From the NCBI GenBank assembly GCA_036825195.1, contig DAISYQ010000058.1, positions 1 through 14,838 on the forward strand: a stretch of DNA of 14,838 nt. Direction: 5' to 3'. A program made the translations under genes and the position numbers. Below the pieces are notes generated by a model, which saw only the letters and a list, made by a program, of their open reading frames with translations, had not been told where the DNA came from and did not search any database. Source of the stretch: UBA2210 sp036825195 (GTDB lineage: Bacteria; Desulfobacterota; Syntrophia; Syntrophales; UBA2210). Of this stretch, positions 1-6,488 are shown one piece after another. Position 1 is the first letter of the stretch. Every line of letters begins with the position of its first letter.

Positions 1-80
1 CTCCCGAAGCCGTTGTCGCATCGCTGAAAGAGGCAGATGCGGAGGGAACCCGCCGAAACAGAAAATATGAACAACAATAA
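1..80 (+). CDS. C-terminal end of an upstream protein (partial)
   Basis: In the third forward frame the first bases read as codons without interruption to a TAA at 78-80, giving a charged 25-residue tail ending in KYEQQ. The gene begins outside the window, so its product cannot be identified. The codon choice (GCC, CTG, GCG, GAG) looks coding, and the sequence turns abruptly AT-rich after the stop. A strong terminator at 173-204 fits the end of this transcript. The two other forward frames stop at 27 and 69. The fragment is too short to exclude chance. Confidence 0.4.
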   Translation, partial: PEAVVASLKEADAEGTRRNRKYEQQ

Positions 81-124
81 TCATATGAATTAATGGGCAC
101 ACTAAATATGCTACAATAAAAAAG

Positions 125-153
125 TTGCTTATTGTTCCTGAAATGGGTATAAG
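125..153 (+). promoter_or_regulatory. Candidate sigma70-type promoter upstream of prfC
   Basis: TTGCTT (125-130) and TATAAG (148-153) are separated by exactly 17 bp in an AT-rich stretch. The -10 matches consensus at five of six positions and the -35 at three of six. Transcription would start near 160, only about 13 nt before the terminator stem at 173. The product would therefore be either a very short terminated RNA or an attenuated leader for prfC. This is a pattern match only. Confidence 0.35.
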
Positions 154-172
154 GCGCAAACTTGGTCTGAAG

Positions 173-204
173 GCTGTTCAGATTTCTCTGAGCGGCTTTT
201 TTTT
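173..204 (+). terminator. Rho-independent terminator or attenuator upstream of prfC
   Basis: GCTGTTCAGA (173-182) pairs with TCTGAGCGGC (187-196) as a 10-bp stem with two G-U pairs and a TTTC loop. Eight T residues follow directly (197-204). This is a textbook intrinsic terminator. It may end the gene whose stop is at 78-80, or act as an attenuator, because prfC on the same strand starts only 113 nt downstream. Confidence 0.8.
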
Positions 205-254
205 ATGTGTCACGCAGGTCGGGAGCAGCGTTTATATCGGCTCTTCGCTACACG

Positions 255-320
255 ATGGACAGATCAAGAAAAAAAGGAAATAAACCCCATGATATGCAGG
301 GGTTAATGAAGAAAAAATGA
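255..320 (+). promoter_or_regulatory. Possible leader ORF and hairpin overlapping the prfC start
   Basis: A 21-codon ORF starts at ATG 255 and ends at TGA 318-320. Its stop overlaps the prfC ATG (317-319) as ATGA, the usual form of translational coupling. It is rich in Lys and Arg. A 6-bp hairpin, AACCCC (283-288) with GGGGTT (299-304), lies inside it and covers the only AGGGG near the prfC start. The ORF has no convincing ribosome binding site of its own, so it may be fortuitous. Confidence 0.22.
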
Positions 321-1903
321 GTAATTTTAATCAAAAAGAGATTGACCGGAGAAGAACGTTTGGAATTATCAGTCATCCCGATGCGGGCAAAACCACGCTG
401 ACGGAAAAGCTTCTCCTCTTCGGCGGGGCGATCCAGCAGGCCGGGGCTGTCAAGGCACGGAAGAGCGCCCGGTATGCCACCAGCGATTGGATGTCGATTG
501 AGAGGGAGAGGGGGATTTCGGTTACAACTTCCGTAATGAAGTTTCGCTACAGGGATTTTGAGATCAATCTGCTGGACACACCGGGCCATCAGGATTTTTC
601 GGAAGATACATACCGGGTATTGACTGCCGTCGACAGCGCACTGATGGTGATCGACGGCGCAAAAGGGGTGGAGCCGCAGACCGAAAAGCTCATGGAGATC
701 TGCAGGATGCGCAATACGCCGATCATTACCTTTATCAATAAGCTCGATCGTGAAGGTATGTCACCGCTTGATATCCTCGATGATATTGAGGATAAACTGC
801 AGATCGAATGTACGCCCCTTTCCTGGCCTATCGGCATGGGGCAGCGCTTTAAAGGCGTATATAACATCTTTAACAAACAACTGCATATCTTCACGCCGGG
901 CAGGGAAACGCTCGGCGGGGAGGGTGTTTTGATCACCGACCTGTCTGATCCTGTTATGGATAAACTGTTGGGCAGGCAGGCCGACGAATTGCGGGAAGAT
1001 ATCGAGCTCCTTACCGGCGTTGTCAATCCCTTCGATCGCCGGGATTATTTAAAAGGCAGTCAGACGCCGGTATTTTTCGGGAGCGCCATCAATAATTTTG
1101 GCGTTAAAGAGCTTCTTGACGCCGTTGTGGAACTGGCCCCCCATCCGGGTGCGCGACCGGCCGTTCCCCGGGACGTGTTGCCCTACGAAAAAGAATTCTC
1201 GGGCTTTGCTTTCAAGATACAGGCAAATATGGACCCCTCACACAGGGATCGGATCGCCTTTGTCAGAATCTGTTCGGGGAAATTTACCCGGGGGATGAAA
1301 GTCATCCACCACAGAATCGGAAAAGAGGTAACGCTGGCGAACGCGACGAACTTTATGGCCCAGGACAGGGAGAATGTGGATGAGGCGTTTCCGGGAGATA
1401 TTATCGGTATCCATAACCACGGAACCATAAAGATCGGCGATACCTTTACCGAAAAAGAACCGCTGAAATTCAGCGGGATTCCCAACTTTTCACCTGAGCA
1501 TTTCAGACGCGTCCGTCTGAAGGACCCGCTGAAGATCAAGCATCTTCAAAAGGGATTGATACAGCTTTCGGAGGAAGGTGCCGTGCAGATATTCATGCCT
1601 GTTACGGGAAGAGACTATATCCTGGGGGCGGTCGGAGTCCTCCAGTTCGAGGTTACCATGGCCCGCTTAAAGGCCGAATATGGTGTGGATGCCACATACG
1701 AGCCGGTCGATTATCATGTTGCACGCTGGGTCCGGTGTAACGACAGCAAGAAGATGGCTGAATTTGAGAAGAGCAATATATCCAACATGGCGCGGGATGC
1801 CGAAGGCTGTCTCTCGTTTCTGACAACCAGCGAATGGCAGCTCGATCGCCGTATGAAGGAGTGGCCGGAGATAGAGTTTCTGAAGACACGGGAGATCAAC
1901 TGA
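317..1903 (+). CDS. prfC: Peptide chain release factor 3 (RF3)
   Basis: RF3 is a ribosome-dependent GTPase of the translation-factor family that speeds the release of RF1 and RF2 from the ribosome after peptide release. The 528 residues match the usual length (529 in E. coli) and align along the whole protein. The P-loop HPDAGKTT is at residues 20-27, the switch II motif DTPGH at 87-91 and the base-specificity motif NKLD at 141-144. The RF3-typical IQANMDPSHRDR, GIHNHGTIKIGDTF and GIPNFSPEHFRR blocks follow, and the protein ends near residue 528 with a KTRE sequence, much as E. coli RF3 does. The start at 317 gives the normal RF3 N-terminus, but the ribosome binding site is weak (GAAG five bases upstream; AGGGG 14 bases upstream inside a hairpin). 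The gene is intact and converges with the phospholipase gene. Cytoplasmic. Confidence 0.97.
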   Translation: MSNFNQKEIDRRRTFGIISHPDAGKTTLTEKLLLFGGAIQQAGAVKARKSARYATSDWMSIERERGISVTTSVMKFRYRDFEINLLDTPGHQDFSEDTYRVLTAVDSALMVIDGAKGVEPQTEKLMEICRMRNTPIITFINKLDREGMSPLDILDDIEDKLQIECTPLSWPIGMGQRFKGVYNIFNKQLHIFTPGRETLGGEGVLITDLSDPVMDKLLGRQADELREDIELLTGVVNPFDRRDYLKGSQTPVFFGSAINNFGVKELLDAVVELAPHPGARPAVPRDVLPYEKEFSGFAFKIQANMDPSHRDRIAFVRICSGKFTRGMKVIHHRIGKEVTLANATNFMAQDRENVDEAFPGDIIGIHNHGTIKIGDTFTEKEPLKFSGIPNFSPEHFRRVRLKDPLKIKHLQKGLIQLSEEGAVQIFMPVTGRDYILGAVGVLQFEVTMARLKAEYGVDATYEPVDYHVARWVRCNDSKKMAEFEKSNISNMARDAEGCLSFLTTSEWQLDRRMKEWPEIEFLKTREIN

Positions 1904-1915
1904 CCGACTGTACAT

Positions 1916-2812
1916 TTACGGCAGGGGTTCGGCAGAATCGTATGGGTGAACAGGCGGATTTGTCAGGTACCGGCAGAGCCCCTCGTATGATTCTGAAGCA
2001 TCCCGGTACCCCTGATCATAGACGTCGTAGAGCTTGCCCTTATTTCTTTCGATACGCCCCACGGACAGCGCTGAGCGGGGCCTGATAACGAAAACTTTTC
2101 CCTCCTGCTCCAGGGTATCGATCAAATCCATCGTCTCATTGTATCTGATATATCTATGTGCGAGGGCCTCACATAAACCGGGAAACCTGAAGTAGAGCAT
2201 TCTCGTAAATCTCGTGAATTTGAATTTCTGCTTTCGATACCCCTTCGGTTGCGTGAGAACGAGAACGTTCTTTCGATTTCCGTCGGCGATGCTCTTCCGG
2301 ATCGGCACGGAGTCGGAGAGCCCGCCGTCCATCAGGATATGGCCGTTATATCTGACCGGTTTCGCAATGAAGGGCAGACAGGTGGATGCCTGGAGGATAG
2401 AGATGTAGTCTTTCCCGAGTTCATTTTTCTCAAAGTAGACCGGTTCACCGGTCATGCAGTCCGTAGTAACGGTAATGCACTTCATGTCACTTTCCATGAA
2501 CGTCTGATAATCGAAGGGAACCAGGGAATTGGGAATCGTGTCAAAGATGAACTTCATGCCGAAAAGCTCGCCTCCCGTCAGCAGGCGGCGATAACTGAGG
2601 TAGCGGGGATCGTTCACGAAGCGGGTGTTGACGATCCGGTTTCTTTCGGGCTGGCGGGAGACGTAATTCGCCGCGTTACAGGCCCCCATGGAAACACCGA
2701 TCACGTAGGAAAGGAAGACCCCCTGATCCATAAAATAGCGAAGGACGCCCGATGTATAGATCCCCCGGAGTCCTCCTCCTTCGAGAATGAGCGCGCTTTC
2801 GTATAAATCCAT
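1916..2812 (-). CDS. Patatin-like phospholipase (serine acylhydrolase)
   Basis: This is a 298-residue protein of the patatin family, resembling E. coli YjjU. Such enzymes hydrolyse acyl esters of phospholipids with a Ser-Asp dyad. The diagnostic elements are in order: the glycine-rich oxyanion loop GGGLRG at residues 12-17, the nucleophile elbow GVSMG at 39-43 (Ser41), and the DGG motif at 162-164 (Asp162). There is no signal peptide or membrane segment, so a cytoplasmic or peripheral membrane location is likely. On the minus strand AGGGGAT lies 10 bases before the ATG and supports the start. The gene is last in the run of minus-strand genes, 93 bp after the zinc-ribbon gene, and its stop is 12 bp from that of prfC. 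No hairpin terminator is visible in the short convergent gap. Substrate unknown. Confidence 0.9.
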   Translation of the reverse strand: MDLYESALILEGGGLRGIYTSGVLRYFMDQGVFLSYVIGVSMGACNAANYVSRQPERNRIVNTRFVNDPRYLSYRRLLTGGELFGMKFIFDTIPNSLVPFDYQTFMESDMKCITVTTDCMTGEPVYFEKNELGKDYISILQASTCLPFIAKPVRYNGHILMDGGLSDSVPIRKSIADGNRKNVLVLTQPKGYRKQKFKFTRFTRMLYFRFPGLCEALAHRYIRYNETMDLIDTLEQEGKVFVIRPRSALSVGRIERNKGKLYDVYDQGYRDASESYEGLCRYLTNPPVHPYDSAEPLP

Positions 2813-2905
2813 GGAGTTGTCATCCCCTATTGAGAGGTTCGTGGTAGTGTACAGTGCCCTGGTGAAAAAGCCCGGGGTAGCTGAGCGATCTTGCCAATCA
2901 ATCTG

Positions 2906-3112
2906 TCAGGATCGGTTTATGTATAGCCCGGATTGATTCCCGTTTGATACGGTCTTATCGCCCACGGAGGTTCCGCAGTAGACACAGGTGTAATCGTATT
3001 TGTCTCCTCCGGTCAGGACGAGGAGCAGTTTTTTTCTGACCGGTACGGCACGTTTGCATTTGGGGCAGTACAGCTCCGTGGCATCGAAGTCGTTAAAGGA
3101 TCTTCCTCTCAT
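2906..3112 (-). CDS. Small zinc-ribbon protein
   Basis: This 68-residue protein has two paired cysteine motifs, CPKC (Cys16, Cys19) and CVYC (Cys43, Cys46), separated by 23 residues that include a basic-hydrophobic strand. This is the layout of a treble-clef or zinc-ribbon fold that binds one zinc ion. The N-terminus (MRGRSFNDFD) is polar and there is no signal peptide, so the protein should be cytoplasmic. Its ATG lies six bases after the nadE stop codon, so the two genes are almost certainly co-transcribed and may be translationally coupled; there is no strong Shine-Dalgarno of its own in the gap. I do not recognise a named family. The function could be a small nucleic-acid- or protein-binding adaptor, but nothing in the sequence settles this. 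Confidence 0.8.
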   Translation of the reverse strand: MRGRSFNDFDATELYCPKCKRAVPVRKKLLLVLTGGDKYDYTCVYCGTSVGDKTVSNGNQSGLYINRS

Positions 3113-3118
3113 CTTCAG

Positions 3119-5173
3119 TTACGCATCCTTATCAGGTATTTTTTCGGTGTTTTCGAGCCACACGGTGGCTTCGCTGTCGCTGGGAGCACGGTAATCTCCC
3201 CGCGGAGAGAGCGATCCGCCAGAACCGACCTTCGGACTGTTCGGTATGCAGCTTCGCTTGAATTGGCTGGTCTTGAAGAATCGGTAGAGATAGATCCTGA
3301 GCCAGTGCCTGATTTCACCGATTGTGTATTGTTTTTTCTTGTGTTCCGGGACATCCGGCCACAGGCCCTTCTCCTTGTCTCTCCAGGCGCAGTATGCCAT
3401 GAAGGCGATCTTTGAGGGAAGGTATCCGAACCGTGTTGTGTAAAAGTTGTTGAAATCCTGCAGTTCATAGGGTCCTATGGTCTCTTCCGTTACCTGCGCC
3501 GGCTGATCTCCGTTCTGTCCGGGGATCAGTTCCGGGCTTATCTCGGTCTCAAGGATATCAATGAGAGTGTCCGAGGTCCTCTTGCTGAACTGCCCTGACT
3601 GGGCCACCCAGCGTATCAGATATTGTATCAGCGTCTTGGGGACGCTTGCGTTGACATTGTAGTGGGACATGTGATCGCCCACACCGTAGGTACACCAGCC
3701 CAGGGCGAGTTCGCTCAGATCGCCCGTCCCGACGACGAGTCCGCCCCGCAGGTTGGCGATGCGGAAGAGATGCGACGTCCGTTCTCCGGCCTGTACGTTT
3801 TCAAAGGTAATATCGTAAATCTTCTCTTCCTGGGCGAAGGGATGGCCGATATCCTTGAACATCTGCAGACAGCCGGGTCTGATATCGATCTCGTTCGACT
3901 CGACACCGAGTGATTCCATCAGTGCCTTGGCGTTGGTATAGGTCTTGTCCGATGTCGCGAAACCCGGCATGGTATAGGCCTTGATATTTGTCCGGGGACG
4001 GCCGAGGAGGTCCATGGTACGCGCTGCCACGATCAGGGCGTGGGTCGAGTCGAGGCCTCCGGACACGCCGATCACGAGATTTTCGAGTCCCGATGAACGC
4101 AGTCTCTTCGCAAGGCCTCCCACCTGTATGTTGTAGGCCTCGTAGCACCGCTCGTCCCGTTTGCTCTGATCGGACGGGATGTAAGGAAAACGGGGATATT
4201 CCCTATTCAGAAGCAGTTTTTTTTTTGGAATGTCGACGGAGAAAGGAACCGTTCGGAACCGTGCGACAATATCACGGTGAGTCCGCGCGTTCTGCCCGAA
4301 ACTGGTCATGCGCATCCTGTCCTGGACGAGGCGATCGAGGTCGACATCCGCATAGATAAGCTGCTCGTGCTGTGAGAAGCGCTCCGATTCGGCAAGGAGG
4401 TTGCCGTTCTCGCATATCATGGCGTGGCCGTCCCATGCCAGATCGGTGGTGGATTCGCCGGGCCCCGACCCGGCATACAGATAGGCGGCCAGCAGGCGTG
4501 CCGACTGATTCATAATGAGACTGTTGCGGTATTCGGCCTTTCCCACCGTGATGTTGGAGGCGGACAGGTTGGCGATAACCGTGGCCCCCGCGAGCGCCGC
4601 GAAACTTGACGGCGGTATGGAGACCCACACATCCTCGCAAATCTCGAGAAACAAGTTGAAGTTCTTGATATTCTCGGCTTCGAATATCAGATCGGAACCG
4701 AAGGGGATGTCGCGCTGTCCGCATATATTGATCGTTGTTGATATCGCTTCTTCGGCCGGACTGAACTGGCGCCCTTCATAGAATTCCCGGTAGTTGGGGA
4801 GGTAGGATTTTACGGCAATGCCCAGGATTTTTCCCCGGTAAATGACCAGTCCGCAGTTGAAGAGGAGTGAATCGACCCGCAACGGCGCACCGACGGCCAT
4901 GACCAGATTGAGGTCTTTTGTGGCGTCAAGGATTGTTTTCAGCGCCGTAAGGGTGCCTTCCAGGAGGGCATCCTGATGAAAAAGGTCTTCATTGGAGTAA
5001 GCCGATATGCCCATTTCGGGGAACAGTGAGAAAATCGCATCGTTTTCGGCTGTCTTCCGTGCGAGTTCTATGGTTCTGGCAGCGTTGAACGAGGGGTCGG
5101 CCACGCGTACTTCCGGTATGCACACGGCGGTTCTGATGAATCCCTGGTTGTAGAGGTTGAAAAACTGATCCAT
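3119..5173 (-). CDS. nadE: Glutamine-dependent NAD+ synthetase
   Basis: This enzyme makes NAD+ from nicotinic acid adenine dinucleotide, ATP and glutamine-derived ammonia, the last step of NAD synthesis. From the chosen ATG it is 684 residues long, close to the two-domain M. tuberculosis enzyme. The N-terminal nitrilase-type glutaminase domain shows its Glu-Lys-Cys triad: FPE (Glu53), AVKSYLPNYREF (Lys122) and EICEDVW (Cys179). The C-terminal ATP-pyrophosphatase domain has the P-loop SGGLDS at 371-376, followed by the conserved TGDLSELALGWCTYG block. An in-frame TTG at 5215 would add 14 residues, but it has no ribosome binding site and lies in the -10 region of a promoter. The ATG at 5173 has AAGGG nine bases upstream and begins MDQFFNLYNQGF, as family members do. 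It is followed six bases later by the zinc-ribbon gene. Confidence 0.96.
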   Translation of the reverse strand: MDQFFNLYNQGFIRTAVCIPEVRVADPSFNAARTIELARKTAENDAIFSLFPEMGISAYSNEDLFHQDALLEGTLTALKTILDATKDLNLVMAVGAPLRVDSLLFNCGLVIYRGKILGIAVKSYLPNYREFYEGRQFSPAEEAISTTINICGQRDIPFGSDLIFEAENIKNFNLFLEICEDVWVSIPPSSFAALAGATVIANLSASNITVGKAEYRNSLIMNQSARLLAAYLYAGSGPGESTTDLAWDGHAMICENGNLLAESERFSQHEQLIYADVDLDRLVQDRMRMTSFGQNARTHRDIVARFRTVPFSVDIPKKKLLLNREYPRFPYIPSDQSKRDERCYEAYNIQVGGLAKRLRSSGLENLVIGVSGGLDSTHALIVAARTMDLLGRPRTNIKAYTMPGFATSDKTYTNAKALMESLGVESNEIDIRPGCLQMFKDIGHPFAQEEKIYDITFENVQAGERTSHLFRIANLRGGLVVGTGDLSELALGWCTYGVGDHMSHYNVNASVPKTLIQYLIRWVAQSGQFSKRTSDTLIDILETEISPELIPGQNGDQPAQVTEETIGPYELQDFNNFYTTRFGYLPSKIAFMAYCAWRDKEKGLWPDVPEHKKKQYTIGEIRHWLRIYLYRFFKTSQFKRSCIPNSPKVGSGGSLSPRGDYRAPSDSEATVWLENTEKIPDKDA

Positions 5174-5211
5174 ATATCGGTGCCCTTGCCCTTCAGTGCT
5201 GATTCGTTTTA

Positions 5212-5240
5212 TCAATAATATGTGAGTTGGATTTTGTCAA
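5212..5240 (-). promoter_or_regulatory. Candidate nadE promoter
   Basis: Reading on the minus strand, a perfect TTGACA (5240 to 5235) is followed after 17 bp by TATTGA (5217 to 5212). Transcription would begin near 5205, giving a leader of about 30 nt before the ATG at 5173 with its AAGGG site. The position excludes the TTG at 5215 as the nadE start if the promoter is used. The -10 is only a moderate match. Confidence 0.45.
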
Positions 5241-5283
5241 CGTCGTTTATTACAGGGATAGCTGTCCGTTTGAAAGCGGCCTT

Positions 5284-5766
5284 TCATATCCCCACCGTTA
5301 CCGGTGTGGGGTTGAGGACTCGTAGCAGTTCCGCCGGCTGCATTTCGACGAGAAAACCCCTGCGTCCGGCGTTGATAAACAGACGCGGCAGATCCGCGAT
5401 GCTCTGTTCCATATAGATCGGCATATCCTTCCGTGTTCCGAAGGGAGAGGTGCCGCCGACCATGTAACCGGTATGCTTCTGGGCCGTCTGGGGATCGCAG
5501 GGGGTGACGGATTTTGTTCCGATTATCCGTGCCAGGGTCTTGGTCGATGTCTCCATGTCGCCGTGCATGAGGATGATCAGCGGATTCTTATGCTCGTCTT
5601 CGAAGATGAGTGTCTTGATCATCAGGTGTTCGTCGTTCTGCAGCTCTCTGGCGGCCACTCGTGTGCCACCCCTGTCTTCATATCGGTATGGGCGGGGAAT
5701 GAAATTCACGTTGTTGCTTTTCAGGACACGAATGGCCGGAGTTGAAGGAATCTTTTCTTTTGTCAT
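5284..5766 (-). CDS. ybaK: Cys-tRNA(Pro)/aminoacyl-tRNA deacylase, YbaK/EbsC family
   Basis: YbaK hydrolyses Cys-tRNA(Pro) that prolyl-tRNA synthetase mischarges, so it is a trans-acting translation proofreading enzyme in the cytoplasm. The protein is 160 residues, the normal single-domain length. The family pattern is complete: TPAIRVLK near the N-terminus, the conserved lysine in MIKTLIF (Lys51), the loop GGTSPFGTRKDMP at 104-116, and INAGRRGFLVEM at 131-142. There is no obvious Shine-Dalgarno before the ATG, but no better start exists nearby. It lies 86 bp downstream of the HTH gene and 110 bp upstream of the nadE start, so it may be transcribed alone or with the HTH gene. A perfect TGAAAG/CTTTCA hairpin (5271-5286) begins at its stop codon but lacks a T tract. 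Confidence 0.95.
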   Translation of the reverse strand: MTKEKIPSTPAIRVLKSNNVNFIPRPYRYEDRGGTRVAARELQNDEHLMIKTLIFEDEHKNPLIILMHGDMETSTKTLARIIGTKSVTPCDPQTAQKHTGYMVGGTSPFGTRKDMPIYMEQSIADLPRLFINAGRRGFLVEMQPAELLRVLNPTPVTVGI

Positions 5767-5852
5767 TTTTTGTTACTCACTACATGCCGTATGCAATGGC
5801 CAGGGTCTTTCGAGAGAGTCACGCACCGGTATGGTCATATGGCAGGGAAGGG

Positions 5853-6296
5853 TTAGTTTAAGGGGGAACACTTGGAGCATTTCAGCTCCGATACTTTAAG
5901 AAACAGCTTTTGTATGCTGGGATTGTTCCAGAGACCTTTGAATCTGATCGCGGTTTTGCATATCTGCAGTTTTGCCGGGTCTTTCATCAATTCTTCGAGA
6001 AATGCTTTCTGGCTCTTGACAAAGCCGTCGAATTTCAGTTCAAGCGACTGTTCTTCCGAAAAGGGAATATTGCTGATCTTTTCCACGTCCTCAGGGGATA
6101 AGCCGACCCCGCTCAGCATCTTGAGAAAATATTCGCCGGTTACATTGCGGCTTTTCTGTGAGAACTCGCTGAACCTCTGGGGGGAGAGGCCGGAGTCTTT
6201 CATGAACTTACCCTTACTGATCTTCCTCGACTGGGCGTATTCCCACAAAAAGTCAAAATATGCATTAAAATCTGTCTCTTTCTTTCTCGCTGCCAT
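5853..6296 (-). CDS. Helix-turn-helix DNA-binding regulator
   Basis: This 147-residue protein (151 if the ATG at 6308 is used) has a lambda-repressor/XRE-like N-terminal half: after an aromatic helix (AYFDFLWEYAQ), SKGKFMKDSGLSPQRFSEFS reads as the helix-turn-helix, with a further helix EYFLKMLSGVGLSPEDV. The C-terminal half is charged and helical, with a paired cysteine at the extreme end (CSKC, Cys144 and Cys147 in the longer numbering). It is probably a transcription factor, perhaps autoregulating: an operator-like palindrome overlaps its promoter. Neither candidate ATG has a Shine-Dalgarno. I prefer 6296 because a TTGACA/TATGTT promoter would start transcription right at this codon, giving a leaderless message, while the ATG at 6308 would fall inside the -10. 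It sits between the propeller gene and ybaK on the same strand. The regulated genes are unknown. Confidence 0.75.
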   Translation of the reverse strand: MAARKKETDFNAYFDFLWEYAQSRKISKGKFMKDSGLSPQRFSEFSQKSRNVTGEYFLKMLSGVGLSPEDVEKISNIPFSEEQSLELKFDGFVKSQKAFLEELMKDPAKLQICKTAIRFKGLWNNPSIQKLFLKVSELKCSKCSPLN

Positions 6297-6303
6297 AGTT
6301 GGA

Positions 6304-6331
6304 AACATACCATTATTTTTATGATTGTCAA
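6304..6331 (-). promoter_or_regulatory. Candidate promoter of the HTH gene
   Basis: On the minus strand a perfect TTGACA (6331 to 6326) is followed after 16 bp by TATGTT (6309 to 6304, four of six matches). The predicted start site, near 6297, coincides with the ATG at 6296, so the message would be leaderless. The -35 overlaps the palindrome at 6330-6345 by two bases. Confidence 0.35.
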
Positions 6332-6345
6332 CCGAAAATTCGGTT
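6330..6345. promoter_or_regulatory. Operator-like palindrome upstream of the HTH gene
   Basis: AACCGAA-AA-TTCGGTT is a perfect inverted repeat with 7-bp arms and a 2-bp centre. It lies 34 bp upstream of the preferred HTH start and touches the -35 hexamer. The length and symmetry suit a dimeric HTH repressor, so autoregulation is the simplest reading. No second copy was found by eye in the window. Confidence 0.5.
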
Positions 6346-6488
6346 TATCGGGATGACGTGTGTCATTGATTTAAAAAGATATTCGGTCCATGCTTTTATG
6401 GATGGTTATACCGGCATTGGATCGTTTATAAATTTTTCTTATGGAAATCCTCTTTTTAACAACGGTGTCTCTTCGTACCGGCAGGGTA

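Noticed and set aside
81..172. Possible c-di-GMP-I riboswitch suggested by CGCAAA and a following GGTCTGAAGG
   Set aside because: The required upstream GGCAAACC arm and the receptor helices are missing, so the resemblance is only local.
1904..1915. Bidirectional terminator between prfC and the phospholipase gene
   Set aside because: The 12-bp gap and flanking codons show no stable hairpin with a T tract on either strand.
5174..5215. Upstream TTG start for nadE
   Set aside because: It lacks a ribosome binding site, lies in the predicted -10, and adds residues not seen in the family.
5271..5286. TGAAAG-CGGC-CTTTCA hairpin as terminator of ybaK
   Set aside because: The hairpin is perfect, but no T tract follows on the minus strand, so intrinsic termination is not supported.
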